The notes beneath the pieces were generated by a model. It saw only the letters and a program-made list of their open reading frames with translations, searched no databases and was not told the DNA's origin. This document shows, piece by piece, positions 48,112 through 57,031 of a DNA stretch of 64,000 bases. Within the stretch, counting starts at the first letter, position 1. Every line of letters starts with the position of its first letter. The DNA is from a bacterium (GTDB lineage Bacteria > Patescibacteriota > Saccharimonadia > Saccharimonadales > UBA4665). The stretch is taken from positions 1 through 64,000 of the forward strand of contig JAJXTN010000006.1 of assembly GCA_021783725.1 (NCBI GenBank), read 5' to 3'. A program made the position numbers and the translations under genes.

Positions 48112-49689
48112 CTAAAGCTCACCAGGCATTGCCCGGTGGTTGTCGGAGTTAGAATTGTCGCTAGTCGAAGTGCGGAGTGGCGTTTCGCGCAAAAACAGAG
48201 CAGCCACAAAGGCCGTAATCGCGAACGGAATACCAAATATGAAAACGTCACGGAACGAGCTCGCGAAAGCCGTCAGTATAATATTGACGATTTCAGCCGG
48301 TAAGTGTTGCAAGCCGGCAACACTACTACTGAGGTTTTTGGCGATAGCACCACCGGTACGGGCGGGTAGTGTTTGATCCAGATGGTAACTAAGTCGATTG
48401 ATTAGGACGGCCCCAAACACCGCCGCTCCCAGAGAACTACCAATACTGCGGAAGAAAGTGACTGATGAAGTCGCCGTACCCAGGTGTTTGCGGTCGACGG
48501 CATTTTGGACGGCCAAGGTTAGAACCGGCATTACTAATCCAACGCCGACACCGAGTAGTAACATCCAAGCACTGAGCAGTAGTCGGTTAGTATCAACGGC
48601 GATATGGCTGAATAACCAAAATGCGATAGGCAGTATAGCCGTTCCGATGATTGGGAAAATTCGGTAGCGACCGAGCTTGGATATTAGTCGACCAGACGTT
48701 ATCGACGCTGACATCATACCAATGACTAGTGGTAACAGCATTAAACCGGACTTGGTGGCTGAATCACCGCGGACTATTTGTTGATATTCTGGCAGGAAGA
48801 TTAAAGCTCCAAACATTACGATACCGACTAGAAAACTCAAGATGCTGGCGACGCTGAATATTCGATTGTTGAATAACTCGAGTGGAATAATTGGTTCTTT
48901 GGCGTATTTTTCGCGCCAAATGAATAGCCAGGCGCTGACCAGACTGATAGTGAACAAGCCGATAATTTGTGGCGAACCCCACGGATAATCGACACCATCC
49001 CAAACGGTCCCAAGTAGTAGGCTGGCTACACTGACCGCCATCAGACCGGCACCAGCGTAGTCGACTTTATGCGGTGAGCGTTTGACTGGCAGGTGTAAAC
49101 GGATAGCAATGACATATAGAGCCAGTATCCCAAGCGGAATGTTGATGTAGAATATCCAGCGCCAGCTCAAGTGATCGGTAAATACACCACCTAGTAGTGG
49201 GCCGATGACGCTTGAGACGGCGAATACAGCCCCAAAGTAACCTTGATATCTGCCACGTTGTCTCGGGGAAATGATGTCACCGACGACGGCCAGTGACAGC
49301 ACCATTAGGCCACCGGCGCCTAGGCCCTGTAAACCACGAAAAACTATCAGTTGATTCATCGATTGGCTTAAGCCACATAGTGCCGAACCGATCAAAAAGA
49401 TGACTATGGCCGTTTGAAAAACTTTCTTGCGCCCGAACATGTCGCTGATTTTGCCATATAGCGGCGTCGATATGGCGCTGGTTAGCAGATAAGCTGTAGC
49501 CACCCAAGAATATTTACTAAGTCCATGCAAATCGCTAGCGATGCGTGGCAGGGCCGTCGAAACAATCGTTTGATCAAGAGCGGCCAATAACATCACCAAC
49601 ATCAAAGCGCTGATCACCACCATAATCTCACTATGGGTTCGTTCAGCAGGCAAATTCTCGGCCACCGCCGTATCTTCGGACTCAGACAT
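48112..49689 (-). CDS. MFS drug exporter, DHA2 (EmrB/QacA) family
   Basis: A proton-driven exporter with about 14 membrane helices in 525 aa. Family motifs are [20 protein letters not shown] (helix 1) and [17 protein letters not shown] (loop 2-3). The C-terminus is Ser/Asn rich. The substrate could be antibiotics or toxic metabolites. It is convergent with sodX and downstream of the histidine kinase gene on the same strand, but with a gap of 73 bases. Confidence 0.9.
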   Translation of the reverse strand: MSESEDTAVAENLPAERTHSEIMVVISALMLVMLLAALDQTIVSTALPRIASDLHGLSKYSWVATAYLLTSAISTPLYGKISDMFGRKKVFQTAIVIFLIGSALCGLSQSMNQLIVFRGLQGLGAGGLMVLSLAVVGDIISPRQRGRYQGYFGAVFAVSSVIGPLLGGVFTDHLSWRWIFYINIPLGILALYVIAIRLHLPVKRSPHKVDYAGAGLMAVSVASLLLGTVWDGVDYPWGSPQIIGLFTISLVSAWLFIWREKYAKEPIIPLELFNNRIFSVASILSFLVGIVMFGALIFLPEYQQIVRGDSATKSGLMLLPLVIGMMSASITSGRLISKLGRYRIFPIIGTAILPIAFWLFSHIAVDTNRLLLSAWMLLLGVGVGLVMPVLTLAVQNAVDRKHLGTATSSVTFFRSIGSSLGAAVFGAVLINRLSYHLDQTLPARTGGAIAKNLSSSVAGLQHLPAEIVNIILTAFASSFRDVFIFGIPFAITAFVAALFLRETPLRTSTSDNSNSDNHRAMPGEL

Positions 49690-49762
49690 TTATTTTATTT
49701 TACTGCCAATCCGGCAGTCCCATTTAGCTTCTATTGCATTATATTATAGCTCATACTAATTA

Positions 49763-51271
49763 TTATCGCTTTAACTTGATAGTGAATTGGGTACCAGAGT
49801 TTACCGAGCTTATAAGCGATATACTGCCACTGAAATCATTTTCAACCGTCTGCTTAACCATTGACAAACCAATTCCGGTCCCCCGCTCACTGCCAATCTT
49901 GGTACTAAAGAAGGGGTCGAAGATATTATCGGCAATCTCCGGACTAATGCCCGAACCATTGTCGGACACTATTACATATAGCCATTCAAGTTTTTGATAT
50001 ATGCTGACCAGAATTAATCTGTCTGGTAATGAATTGTCTAATTTGCCATATGAATCGATGGAGTTGGTCACTAAATTGGCTATTAGCTGGCTAAATTTGA
50101 CTGAATCGCCAATGATGAAATAACGATGGTGAATTTCAAATTTTATGTCAATCTGGTGTTTGTTGGCCAATGGGTTCAGTATCAAGGCTAAGGCATCCAA
50201 CTCGTCATTAATACAGAACTTTTTAACTATGCCGTGATGTTTTAATTGTTGGCGGGTTGCATTAATATATCTATTAAGCTGCTGTAGGTTATCGCTGGCT
50301 TGGATAACGTTCTCATTCTTTTGACCTTTCAAAGACTGTAAATTGATTGTTGCTGCTGCTAGCGGATTAGCGATTTCGTGAATTAATGAAGCATTGATTC
50401 TGCCAAAATCTGCTAAGTGTTCAACTATTTCATAATGCTGTTTTTGGGACTCAATCAATTGCCGAGTTCGATTGATTAAACTAAATTCGAGGTTTTCTTT
50501 TTCAAACACCAAGGCCGCTTCTGATGACCGAGCTTTTGCCAGGGACGATTTTATCTCTCTATTAGTTAGCCAGGTTATGCCAGCGATAACTAGCATTATG
50601 GACGTGTAGCTAAAAGCATCAGTTTCCTTGAAATCCTTAATTGTCCATTGTGTTTGAGGGTGCAGATAACCATGAATTTGACCATAGCCAACTAGTATAA
50701 TGGCCAAAGATACCATTGCTGATATAAATAAGGCTGCGCGGGCGTTTAGTAATACACCAGCGGTAACTATCAACACTGCATACATCAGTTCGGCTATAGG
50801 ATACTCGAAACTCCAGTTTAGCGTAGCCCTAAATGCTCCGAACCCAATCAATATTAATAATAAGTAAGCGGCCAAATGATCATACTGTGACCGGTTTATT
50901 TTCCATATGCTAAAACTAAATAGTAAAACAAGACCGTTAATAATTAACGAATTTTCTTCTTGATCGAAGCCTAGATCGAAATCATGCAATAAAGCAATCA
51001 GGATTTTTATTGAAGTTATTAATGCGATACCACAGACAATAGCATTTATTACAAACTCTTGGCGTCTCGAGTCTTCATCGGTAGCTAAAGGTTCGATAAA
51101 CCTACGGTGTAGTTCGTTTAAGATGTTCATCAATCGGTTATGAGCCATTAAGCGACTGCGGTATTTTAGTAGATTGCGACCAGAAGGTTGATTAAATTGT
51201 TTCGCAGAAATAAATGTTTCAAATTTAAGTTGGGGCGACCTCCTGAAAGATAAATAATTTTGCCGTATCAT
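49763..51271 (-). CDS. Sensor histidine kinase, 502 aa
   Basis: About six to seven membrane helices (residues about 75-245) form the sensor. A coiled-coil linker follows, then the H box with the phosphorylated His in SLIHEIANPLAAATINLQ (about 315), the N box NLVTNSIDSYG, and the G boxes DNGSGIS and GTGIGLSM. No PAS or HAMP domain is seen. The gene overlaps the response regulator before it (ATGA), so the two form a two-component pair. Confidence 0.88.
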   Translation of the reverse strand: MIRQNYLSFRRSPQLKFETFISAKQFNQPSGRNLLKYRSRLMAHNRLMNILNELHRRFIEPLATDEDSRRQEFVINAIVCGIALITSIKILIALLHDFDLGFDQEENSLIINGLVLLFSFSIWKINRSQYDHLAAYLLLILIGFGAFRATLNWSFEYPIAELMYAVLIVTAGVLLNARAALFISAMVSLAIILVGYGQIHGYLHPQTQWTIKDFKETDAFSYTSIMLVIAGITWLTNREIKSSLAKARSSEAALVFEKENLEFSLINRTRQLIESQKQHYEIVEHLADFGRINASLIHEIANPLAAATINLQSLKGQKNENVIQASDNLQQLNRYINATRQQLKHHGIVKKFCINDELDALALILNPLANKHQIDIKFEIHHRYFIIGDSVKFSQLIANLVTNSIDSYGKLDNSLPDRLILVSIYQKLEWLYVIVSDNGSGISPEIADNIFDPFFSTKIGSERGTGIGLSMVKQTVENDFSGSISLISSVNSGTQFTIKLKR

Positions 51272-51978
51272 GCCGTTAATTGATTAGCGATATTATTAAC
51301 TTGTTCGTCAATATCTAATTTGTAGCCGAATCCGTGGACAGTCAGTATCAATTTCTTGGTAAAAGGCTTGTCAATCTTGTCTCGCAAGTATTTTATATGT
51401 ACGTCGATAGTGTTTTTCCATGGTTCTTCAGATTCATTCCAAGCGTGATTGGATAATTGTGGCCGGCTGACAACATCACCCGGGTTCTGCATCAAACATT
51501 CCAATAAGGCAAATTCTTTGCGCCTTAGTTTGATATTGGCTCCATCTCTATAAACTGAATGTTCGGCACTATCAAGTTCAAGGCTTCCAACAACTAAATG
51601 ATTATGATGTACGGTAGAAGTGACCGAGTGACGTAGCAGGGTCCGCAACCTGACTTTTAGTTCGCCCAACGAAAACGGTTTGGTTAAGTAATCGTCCGCT
51701 CCAGCGTCCAATAGATTGATTTTACTTAGTACTTTTGTATCAGCCGACAGTATAAGTATCGGTATTGACACATTCTGATATCTTAAAGTTTGGCATACTT
51801 CCAGTCCGTTCATATCAGGAAGATTTAAATCCAAAACAATTAACGAATAATCATTGATCAGAGCTTTATTTAAACCTATTTGACCGGTAGAGGCTATGTC
51901 AACATCATAATCGGTATATAACGCTCTAGAGAGTGCCGTGCAGATTTCAGATGAGTCATCGATCAGCAGTAGTTTCAT
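51268..51978 (-). CDS. Response regulator, OmpR/PhoB type
   Basis: The receiver domain has the phospho-acceptor D50 in VLDLNLPDMNG and the late Lys in YLTKPFSLGEL. The C-terminal winged helix contains RRKEFALLECLMQNPGDVVS and WKNTIDVHIKYLRDKI. Length is 236 aa. It is the first gene of the two-component operon. The 143-base gap upstream is AT rich, with nothing further that I can assign. Confidence 0.93.
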   Translation of the reverse strand: MKLLLIDDSSEICTALSRALYTDYDVDIASTGQIGLNKALINDYSLIVLDLNLPDMNGLEVCQTLRYQNVSIPILILSADTKVLSKINLLDAGADDYLTKPFSLGELKVRLRTLLRHSVTSTVHHNHLVVGSLELDSAEHSVYRDGANIKLRRKEFALLECLMQNPGDVVSRPQLSNHAWNESEEPWKNTIDVHIKYLRDKIDKPFTKKLILTVHGFGYKLDIDEQVNNIANQLTA

Positions 51979-52121
51979 CTTACTAACTTGTCCTCGTCAG
52001 ACAATATTAACAGCCGAACATTAAATTAATATTAAATTTTATGAAAAAAAGCAAATATATTGTATACGAAGTAAACTTAAGCTTGTTTCATTTTCGAGTT
52101 TTTTAGATGAATATTGATTGA

Positions 52122-52367
52122 TTATGTTTCGAGTTTAACATTGGTGGCTTTGGCGATTTTGTGGAGCCAGCCATCTTGGCGGTCGGCTTTATGGCGGAGG
52201 GCTAGGATTTCTTGAAAAATTATTTCATTTCTTTTTATAGAATCGTCAAAAGAATTCAAAAACGTTGAGAACTCCGTTTTTGTGACATAAGTTTCTAACT
52301 TCACTTCTATCAATGACAGCCTTTTATCGAAGTGTTTGAATAGGCGGGTGAATTCATCTTCGCTCAT
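52122..52367 (-). CDS. Small coiled-coil protein, 81 aa
   Basis: Predicted mostly helical with heptad pattern (FKHFDKRLSLIEVKLETYVT). Similar small proteins are common in bacterial genomes without known function. The gap to 52597 holds a TATAAT (52580-52585) for the next gene and no further gene. Confidence 0.5.
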   Translation of the reverse strand: MSEDEFTRLFKHFDKRLSLIEVKLETYVTKTEFSTFLNSFDDSIKRNEIIFQEILALRHKADRQDGWLHKIAKATNVKLET

Positions 52368-52597
52368 AGTTTCATTGTACTGCTACTGAGGCTATGGGGG
52401 CTAGGCGAATTAAGATTAAATTAACAACTTTAATCCACAATTACTGAGGTTATCATGTCGAGCGATAGCGTAAGTTGTCGCCATAACTGGCGAGGCTTAT
52501 TGATTTGGCTGGGTTTGCTCACAAGTTAAAGTCTGAAAGTTTTGCTGACCGTGAAAGTGGAGCTCGAGCCGGGCTTTGCTATAATGGGCCCTAACAT

Positions 52598-53014
52598 ATG
52601 CAGCAAACAATCGTAGGTCTACTGAAACGCCCCGGTATTCGTTACTTAATGGTTGGTGGAAGTGTCTACGTATTCGAACTGTTGGTTATATATACTGCCC
52701 AACATAACGGCGCTAGTGCCGTTATGGCTGTCGGTTTAAGTTTCTGGCTCGGCTTAATCGTGTCTTTTGCATTGCAGAAACTGGTAACTTTCAGTGATAA
52801 GCGCCTGCATCATAAAATACTTATCCCGCAAATCGTGGCCGTAACTTTATTGGTGCTATTCAACTTTGGTTTCACGCTATTGGTCACCAAACTATTATCG
52901 AATTATGTACCAGTGGTAGTAACTCGTACTATCGCTCTCGGTATCACAACTATCTGGAACTTCTATTTGTATAGAACCCGGATCTTCAATACCGACACAC
53001 CAATCATTAATTAA
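52598..53014 (+). CDS. GtrA family membrane protein
   Basis: A 138 aa protein with four membrane helices. GtrA proteins are thought to help move lipid-linked sugars across the membrane. Motifs are IRYLMVGGSVYVFELLVIY near the N-terminus and IWNFYLYRTRIF at the end. It could serve the GtrB-like glycosyltransferase at 28850, although it is not adjacent. Confidence 0.85.
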   Translation: MQQTIVGLLKRPGIRYLMVGGSVYVFELLVIYTAQHNGASAVMAVGLSFWLGLIVSFALQKLVTFSDKRLHHKILIPQIVAVTLLVLFNFGFTLLVTKLLSNYVPVVVTRTIALGITTIWNFYLYRTRIFNTDTPIIN

Positions 53015-53016
53015 GC

Positions 53017-53676
53017 CTAGTCGATTCTAGAAGCTTCAGCTAGGACGTCTTCCAGTCTGTCGAGCGAGGGGATACGGATATCAGTCAATCTAACTTCCAA
53101 CATTTTGGCCCGTTTCAGCTTATGAATTTCACGATTGATTGTTTCTCTGGCCAGTCCGGTTCGGGAGGCTAATTCTTTTTCATTAAGCTTGATCGTATAG
53201 CTATCGTCTTTGTGTGTTTTGCCGAAACGTTTAGCTTCAAGTATTAGCTCATACAGCAGGCGGTCATGGGCGCTACTAGTCATCAAATGGGTCATCCTCC
53301 CCAGCAGTCCATCAATGCCCTTATATACTCGGCTAAGTAAATCGTACATGACATCGGGATTGTGTTTAATAAAAGTTATCGTTTCTCTGGCTGGTGCGGC
53401 TCGCAATTCGATGGGTGATTCAGCTTCGTAGAAGTAAGGGTTGGGTGTATGATTGATGGCGATTGATAACGGGAAAAACGCCGGTGATTTGAAAACATTC
53501 AAAATTACCTCTTCGCCACGATTGGATATGTCGTATTGTTTGACCTTGCCGGATACTAAATGAAACACTGTGCCTTCGCCGTCCCCAGCGTAAATAATTA
53601 TTTGGCCTTTAGCATATCGCTTTAGCGGATAGTTAGCAAAAAATGACTCAATTTTGGTACTGACCGCAGTATACAT
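53017..53676 (-). CDS. Crp/Fnr family transcription regulator
   Basis: The cyclic-nucleotide-binding fold (FANYPLKRYAKGQIIIYAGD, then VFHLVSGKVKQYDIS) is followed by a Crp-type HTH (ELASRTGLARETINREIHKL). The recognition helix keeps the R-E-T...R pattern of proteins reading TGTGA half-sites. No Fnr-type cysteine cluster is present. It is divergent from the cytochrome b operon. A GTGA-N6-TCAC palindrome lies between them. Confidence 0.88.
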   Translation of the reverse strand: MYTAVSTKIESFFANYPLKRYAKGQIIIYAGDGEGTVFHLVSGKVKQYDISNRGEEVILNVFKSPAFFPLSIAINHTPNPYFYEAESPIELRAAPARETITFIKHNPDVMYDLLSRVYKGIDGLLGRMTHLMTSSAHDRLLYELILEAKRFGKTHKDDSYTIKLNEKELASRTGLARETINREIHKLKRAKMLEVRLTDIRIPSLDRLEDVLAEASRID

Positions 53677-53737
53677 AGTTTCTACCTTGTTCTGACTATA
53701 GAGCTAGCTAGACTAATATGCAATCTATATTAGATGA

Positions 53738-53751
53738 GTGATAAAAGTCAC
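53738..53751. promoter_or_regulatory. Crp-like operator GTGA-N6-TCAC
   Basis: A perfect palindrome GTGATAAAAGTCAC in the 154-base divergent gap, fitting the core of the Crp consensus. It is the obvious candidate site for the adjacent regulator, with control of itself and of the operon to the right. Confidence 0.55.
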
Positions 53752-53830
53752 ACACAAACAATGAGGCAAGTCATATTGAGATTACTCAGTTTCAGGGATA
53801 CTAAAACCAGTAAACTAAGGAGAATGAATA

Positions 53831-54394
53831 ATGTCTCTCAACAAAAAAGACAAACAAAGATTAATGATTGATAAACTACTAGTAAGTTTTGGTGTCGTCG
53901 CTACCATCGGTCTAATAGTTATAGGTGGTTTGATGTGGTGGGGGTCTGATTTTGTGATGCAGAATGTCCGCACCGAACTCACTTCCCAGAAAATTTATTT
54001 CCCGCCGAAAGGTTCGGCTAGCCTAGACCCAGCTAAGTTCCCAGGACTTCAACAATATGCAGGTCAAGCAGTCGACACTGGTACTAAAGCAAAAGCTTAC
54101 GCCAACGAATTCATAGCCGTACACTTAGACAAAGTTGCCGGCGGTAAAACTTATGCCGAAGTTAGCGCGCTAGCCAAAGCCGACCCTACTAACCCTGCCC
54201 TGAAAGCTCAAGCTCAGACGCTGTTTCAAGGTGAGACCTTGCGGGGACTACTGCTTGGCGACGCTTATGCATTTTGGACGGTTGGTCTCATCGCTCGCGA
54301 TATTGCCCTCACTCTGTTCGTAGTAGCCGCCATTATCGGAGTCCTTACTTGGTTCGGATTCCTACACATGTTGAAGCTTAAATCGTCACGATAA
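53831..54394 (+). CDS. Membrane protein with extracytoplasmic domain, 187 aa
   Basis: One helix near the N-terminus (about 16-37) and one near the C-terminus (about 153-180) flank an external domain of about 110 residues with ELTSQKIYFPPKGSASLDP. I do not recognise a named family. AAGGAG lies eight bases before the ATG. It heads an operon with a PNPOx-like flavoprotein and a cytochrome b, so it may be a partner of the redox module. Confidence 0.6.
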   Translation: MSLNKKDKQRLMIDKLLVSFGVVATIGLIVIGGLMWWGSDFVMQNVRTELTSQKIYFPPKGSASLDPAKFPGLQQYAGQAVDTGTKAKAYANEFIAVHLDKVAGGKTYAEVSALAKADPTNPALKAQAQTLFQGETLRGLLLGDAYAFWTVGLIARDIALTLFVVAAIIGVLTWFGFLHMLKLKSSR

Positions 54395-54413
54395 TAGCTA
54401 GAATGTAACAATT

Positions 54414-55307
54414 ATGACTTTGGCCGAAAATCAGGCGCGGATAAAACGGGAACTTGCCAAAGCTAGCATAACAACTTACGGTCAGCTAAAAATGGGCAGT
54501 CGATTCCTGTCGTCAATTATGACCGAGGATGAACATATTGGTGGAGTGATATATGGTCGTTGTCCGCATGGATTAGCCATGCTGGTGGCCACCAATAAGC
54601 GGATAATCTATATTGAACGACAGCCATTTTTCTCGTCAACAGATGAGGTCGACTACGATGTCGTTAGTGGAGTTAAGCGAACCAATGCTGTTTTTTCAGC
54701 GGTCGATTTGCACACCAAACCGGGTAATTATTCATTGAGATTTGTTGATCCTAATTGCGCGACAATATTCGTTGAATACATTGAGCGAAAAATCGAACAC
54801 TTAGAGAACCATCATTCATTAACTAATGTCGACGAATCGTCGCCCAATCCGACGCGAATCGTTCCCGAAGCAAAACGCTTCATTAATGATCATGAAGTCG
54901 GGGTGTTATCGATAGCCGATCGGACTGGTGAAGTATATGGCGCGGCGGTCTATTATTTATTCGAGAATGGCAAGTTCTACATGATAACTCGAACTGATAC
55001 GGCTAAGGCTCATAATATGCTTGGCCATCATCAAGTCGCTTTAACGGTTTATGACGATGCGACGCTTCGAACCGCCCAGATACATGGTTATGCTATGATT
55101 GAGTCAGACATAGATATCAAGCTAAACATTTTTAATCGCTTGACCCGACCTCACCGCTATGGTGGCGAAATGTCCTTACCTCCAGTTACTGAACTTGCTA
55201 ATGGCGGATATGTTGCGTTCATCATGGTGCCAACTATGGTTAATTACACCGATTATGCCAAAGCCAACAGAATTAAACAGCACCACCCAGTTGAAATAAC
55301 AAACTAA
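54414..55307 (+). CDS. PH-like plus pyridoxamine-oxidase-like flavoprotein, 297 aa
   Basis: The N-terminal part (about residues 30-125) resembles a bacterial PH domain (MLVATNKRIIYIERQPFFSS). The C-terminal part (about 145-285) resembles the PNPOx split-barrel flavoproteins (LSIADRTGEVYGAAVYYLFE, MITRTDTAKAHNMLGHHQVA), which bind FMN, F420 or heme. No known two-domain enzyme is matched with certainty. Its location between a membrane protein and cytochrome b suggests a redox role. Confidence 0.65.
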   Translation: MTLAENQARIKRELAKASITTYGQLKMGSRFLSSIMTEDEHIGGVIYGRCPHGLAMLVATNKRIIYIERQPFFSSTDEVDYDVVSGVKRTNAVFSAVDLHTKPGNYSLRFVDPNCATIFVEYIERKIEHLENHHSLTNVDESSPNPTRIVPEAKRFINDHEVGVLSIADRTGEVYGAAVYYLFENGKFYMITRTDTAKAHNMLGHHQVALTVYDDATLRTAQIHGYAMIESDIDIKLNIFNRLTRPHRYGGEMSLPPVTELANGGYVAFIMVPTMVNYTDYAKANRIKQHHPVEITN

Positions 55308-55321
55308 TACGAAGGAATGAT

Positions 55322-56716
55322 ATGTTCACAGTTCTGAAAAAGAGTCTTAAACCGCTAATGATTTCTGAAGTTCCATCTTATGCCAATAAGTTCTTCTACT
55401 CATTAGGCTTTTTGTCGATGATATCATTTGTGTTGCTGTTGATCACTGGTGTGGTGATGACCTTCTTTGGCCCGAACTGGTGGTTGACCGACGGCGTCGG
55501 GAAATATTTCAGAAGCGTTCACTTGTGGTCGACGCAAGCGTTCGTAATCTTTATTATTTTGCACATACTGGTCGTATTCTTTACTTCGGCCTTCAAACCA
55601 CCACGACGCTTAACTTGGGTGCTCGGGGTATTGATGCTGGCTTGTGTCATGCTCGAAGCCGAGTTTGGTTATGTTCTGCGCGGTGATTTTTCATCACAGT
55701 GGCGTAGCTTACAGGGCGCTGATTTCTATAATGGCAGCGGATTAGGCTATTGGATTAATGCCCTTAACTATAAGCAAATATATGGCATTCATATCGTCGT
55801 TATCCCGTTTGCGATTATGGGCTTGTTGTTCTTGCATTACGTTTTGGTCCGTTACTTGGGTATCGCTAAGCCTTACCGCAAAGACGTTCAAGCAACAACC
55901 GTCGCCGCCAATCACAATGTGCTTTTCCTAAGAGGTGGAGTGACCGTCGGCCTGATATTGGTGCTAGGCTTGATTTTTCCTTCGCCTTTCCTCAAGCCAA
56001 CCACTATTCAAGAAGTTGCCACTAAAGACCCGCAATTGATGGCGGTAACACTGGTCAAAGAGTTTGATTCATCCTCAGACACGGCCACCTATCAGGACAA
56101 CATCGCACCCTACACTTACAGCACTCGTGAGGTTTACATCACGGCACCTTACCAGCAATTACTACTGATCAAAACTTCTGCCAAAGACCAACTGAGTGCG
56201 TTCAATAAAGAATCTCAGACGGTTCAAACCCAACAGTTGAAAGATGCTGCCGATTTTTATGCCAATTGGGACGGCAAATCTCAGCTACCAGCCTACAACC
56301 CAGCAATAGCAGTTGTTGGCTCGTTGGTAGAAATGGCTAGTACTGGCTACTATGAGTCATATTTGGCGGCGATCAATACAACGGCTAAGCCGGCTGATAA
56401 CTCCACTTATGTTTTGCGGTTCTTGTCGGACACTGGTGTTTTGGAAGAGCGAGCAACAGGCCTAACTTTGACCACCGATCAATATGGCATGTTACGTGAA
56501 GAATCAACTCGAGCGCCAGGAGCATGGTGGTTGGCACCAATCGGAGTATTGAACCATACCATACTTAAGGGTGACAACAATGGCGACCGTGATGCGGCCA
56601 TGCTTTTTGGTAGTTTCTTCCTAGTCCTAATAGCTTATCCGTATATTCCAGTCGTCAATCAAATCCCCGACAAGCTAAGAGTTTACAAACTCATCTGGCA
56701 CACCAATAGAAAGTAG
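55322..56716 (+). CDS. Di-heme cytochrome b (cytochrome b/b6 family)
   Basis: A membrane electron carrier. Helix B has H67 and H81 (13 residues between), helix D has H157 and H172 (14 between, as in cytochrome b6), together binding two hemes. RGDFSSQWRSLQGAD and the short GDR-like loops fit the family. Residues about 225-390 form an external domain not found in ordinary b6. A final helix lies near 430. No Rieske protein, cytochrome c or terminal oxidase gene is seen in the window. GAAGGA precedes the start. Confidence 0.82.
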   Translation: MFTVLKKSLKPLMISEVPSYANKFFYSLGFLSMISFVLLLITGVVMTFFGPNWWLTDGVGKYFRSVHLWSTQAFVIFIILHILVVFFTSAFKPPRRLTWVLGVLMLACVMLEAEFGYVLRGDFSSQWRSLQGADFYNGSGLGYWINALNYKQIYGIHIVVIPFAIMGLLFLHYVLVRYLGIAKPYRKDVQATTVAANHNVLFLRGGVTVGLILVLGLIFPSPFLKPTTIQEVATKDPQLMAVTLVKEFDSSSDTATYQDNIAPYTYSTREVYITAPYQQLLLIKTSAKDQLSAFNKESQTVQTQQLKDAADFYANWDGKSQLPAYNPAIAVVGSLVEMASTGYYESYLAAINTTAKPADNSTYVLRFLSDTGVLEERATGLTLTTDQYGMLREESTRAPGAWWLAPIGVLNHTILKGDNNGDRDAAMLFGSFFLVLIAYPYIPVVNQIPDKLRVYKLIWHTNRK

Positions 56717-56717
56717 T

Positions 56718-56918
56718 CTATTTCGACTGGCGTTGGCGGGTGTAGTATAGATAAAACATTGGAAAAAGGCCGGCTGTATTTAGTACTAACAGTGCGATAA
56801 ACAGTTCTTTTTCTCGGCGTCGAGCCGCTCGCCACAGGGCAAAGCCTTTCCAGACAAGGTCCCAAATAGCTAATACGGCAATTAAGATCAACAGGCGGGG
56901 GCTAATATTAGGATCCAA
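56718..56918 (-). CDS. Small membrane protein, DUF5652-like, 66 aa
   Basis: Two membrane helices (ILIAVLAIWDLVWKGFALW and FIALLVLNTAGLFPMFYLY) separated by a basic AARRREKE loop, a layout common in small Patescibacteria membrane proteins. The TTG start at 56918 is chosen because AGGAG lies five bases upstream; a longer frame to 56969 exists. It is convergent with the cytochrome b gene. Confidence 0.65.
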   Translation of the reverse strand: MDPNISPRLLILIAVLAIWDLVWKGFALWRAARRREKELFIALLVLNTAGLFPMFYLYYTRQRQSK

Positions 56919-57031
56919 ACATTCTCCTATCGATGAAATTGTAAAACGATATAAGCTGGTTATCCGCAAATATTCTAAGATATTAGTCTAAATGCAGGCA
57001 TAAGCATTATAATAATACCCATATATAGATT

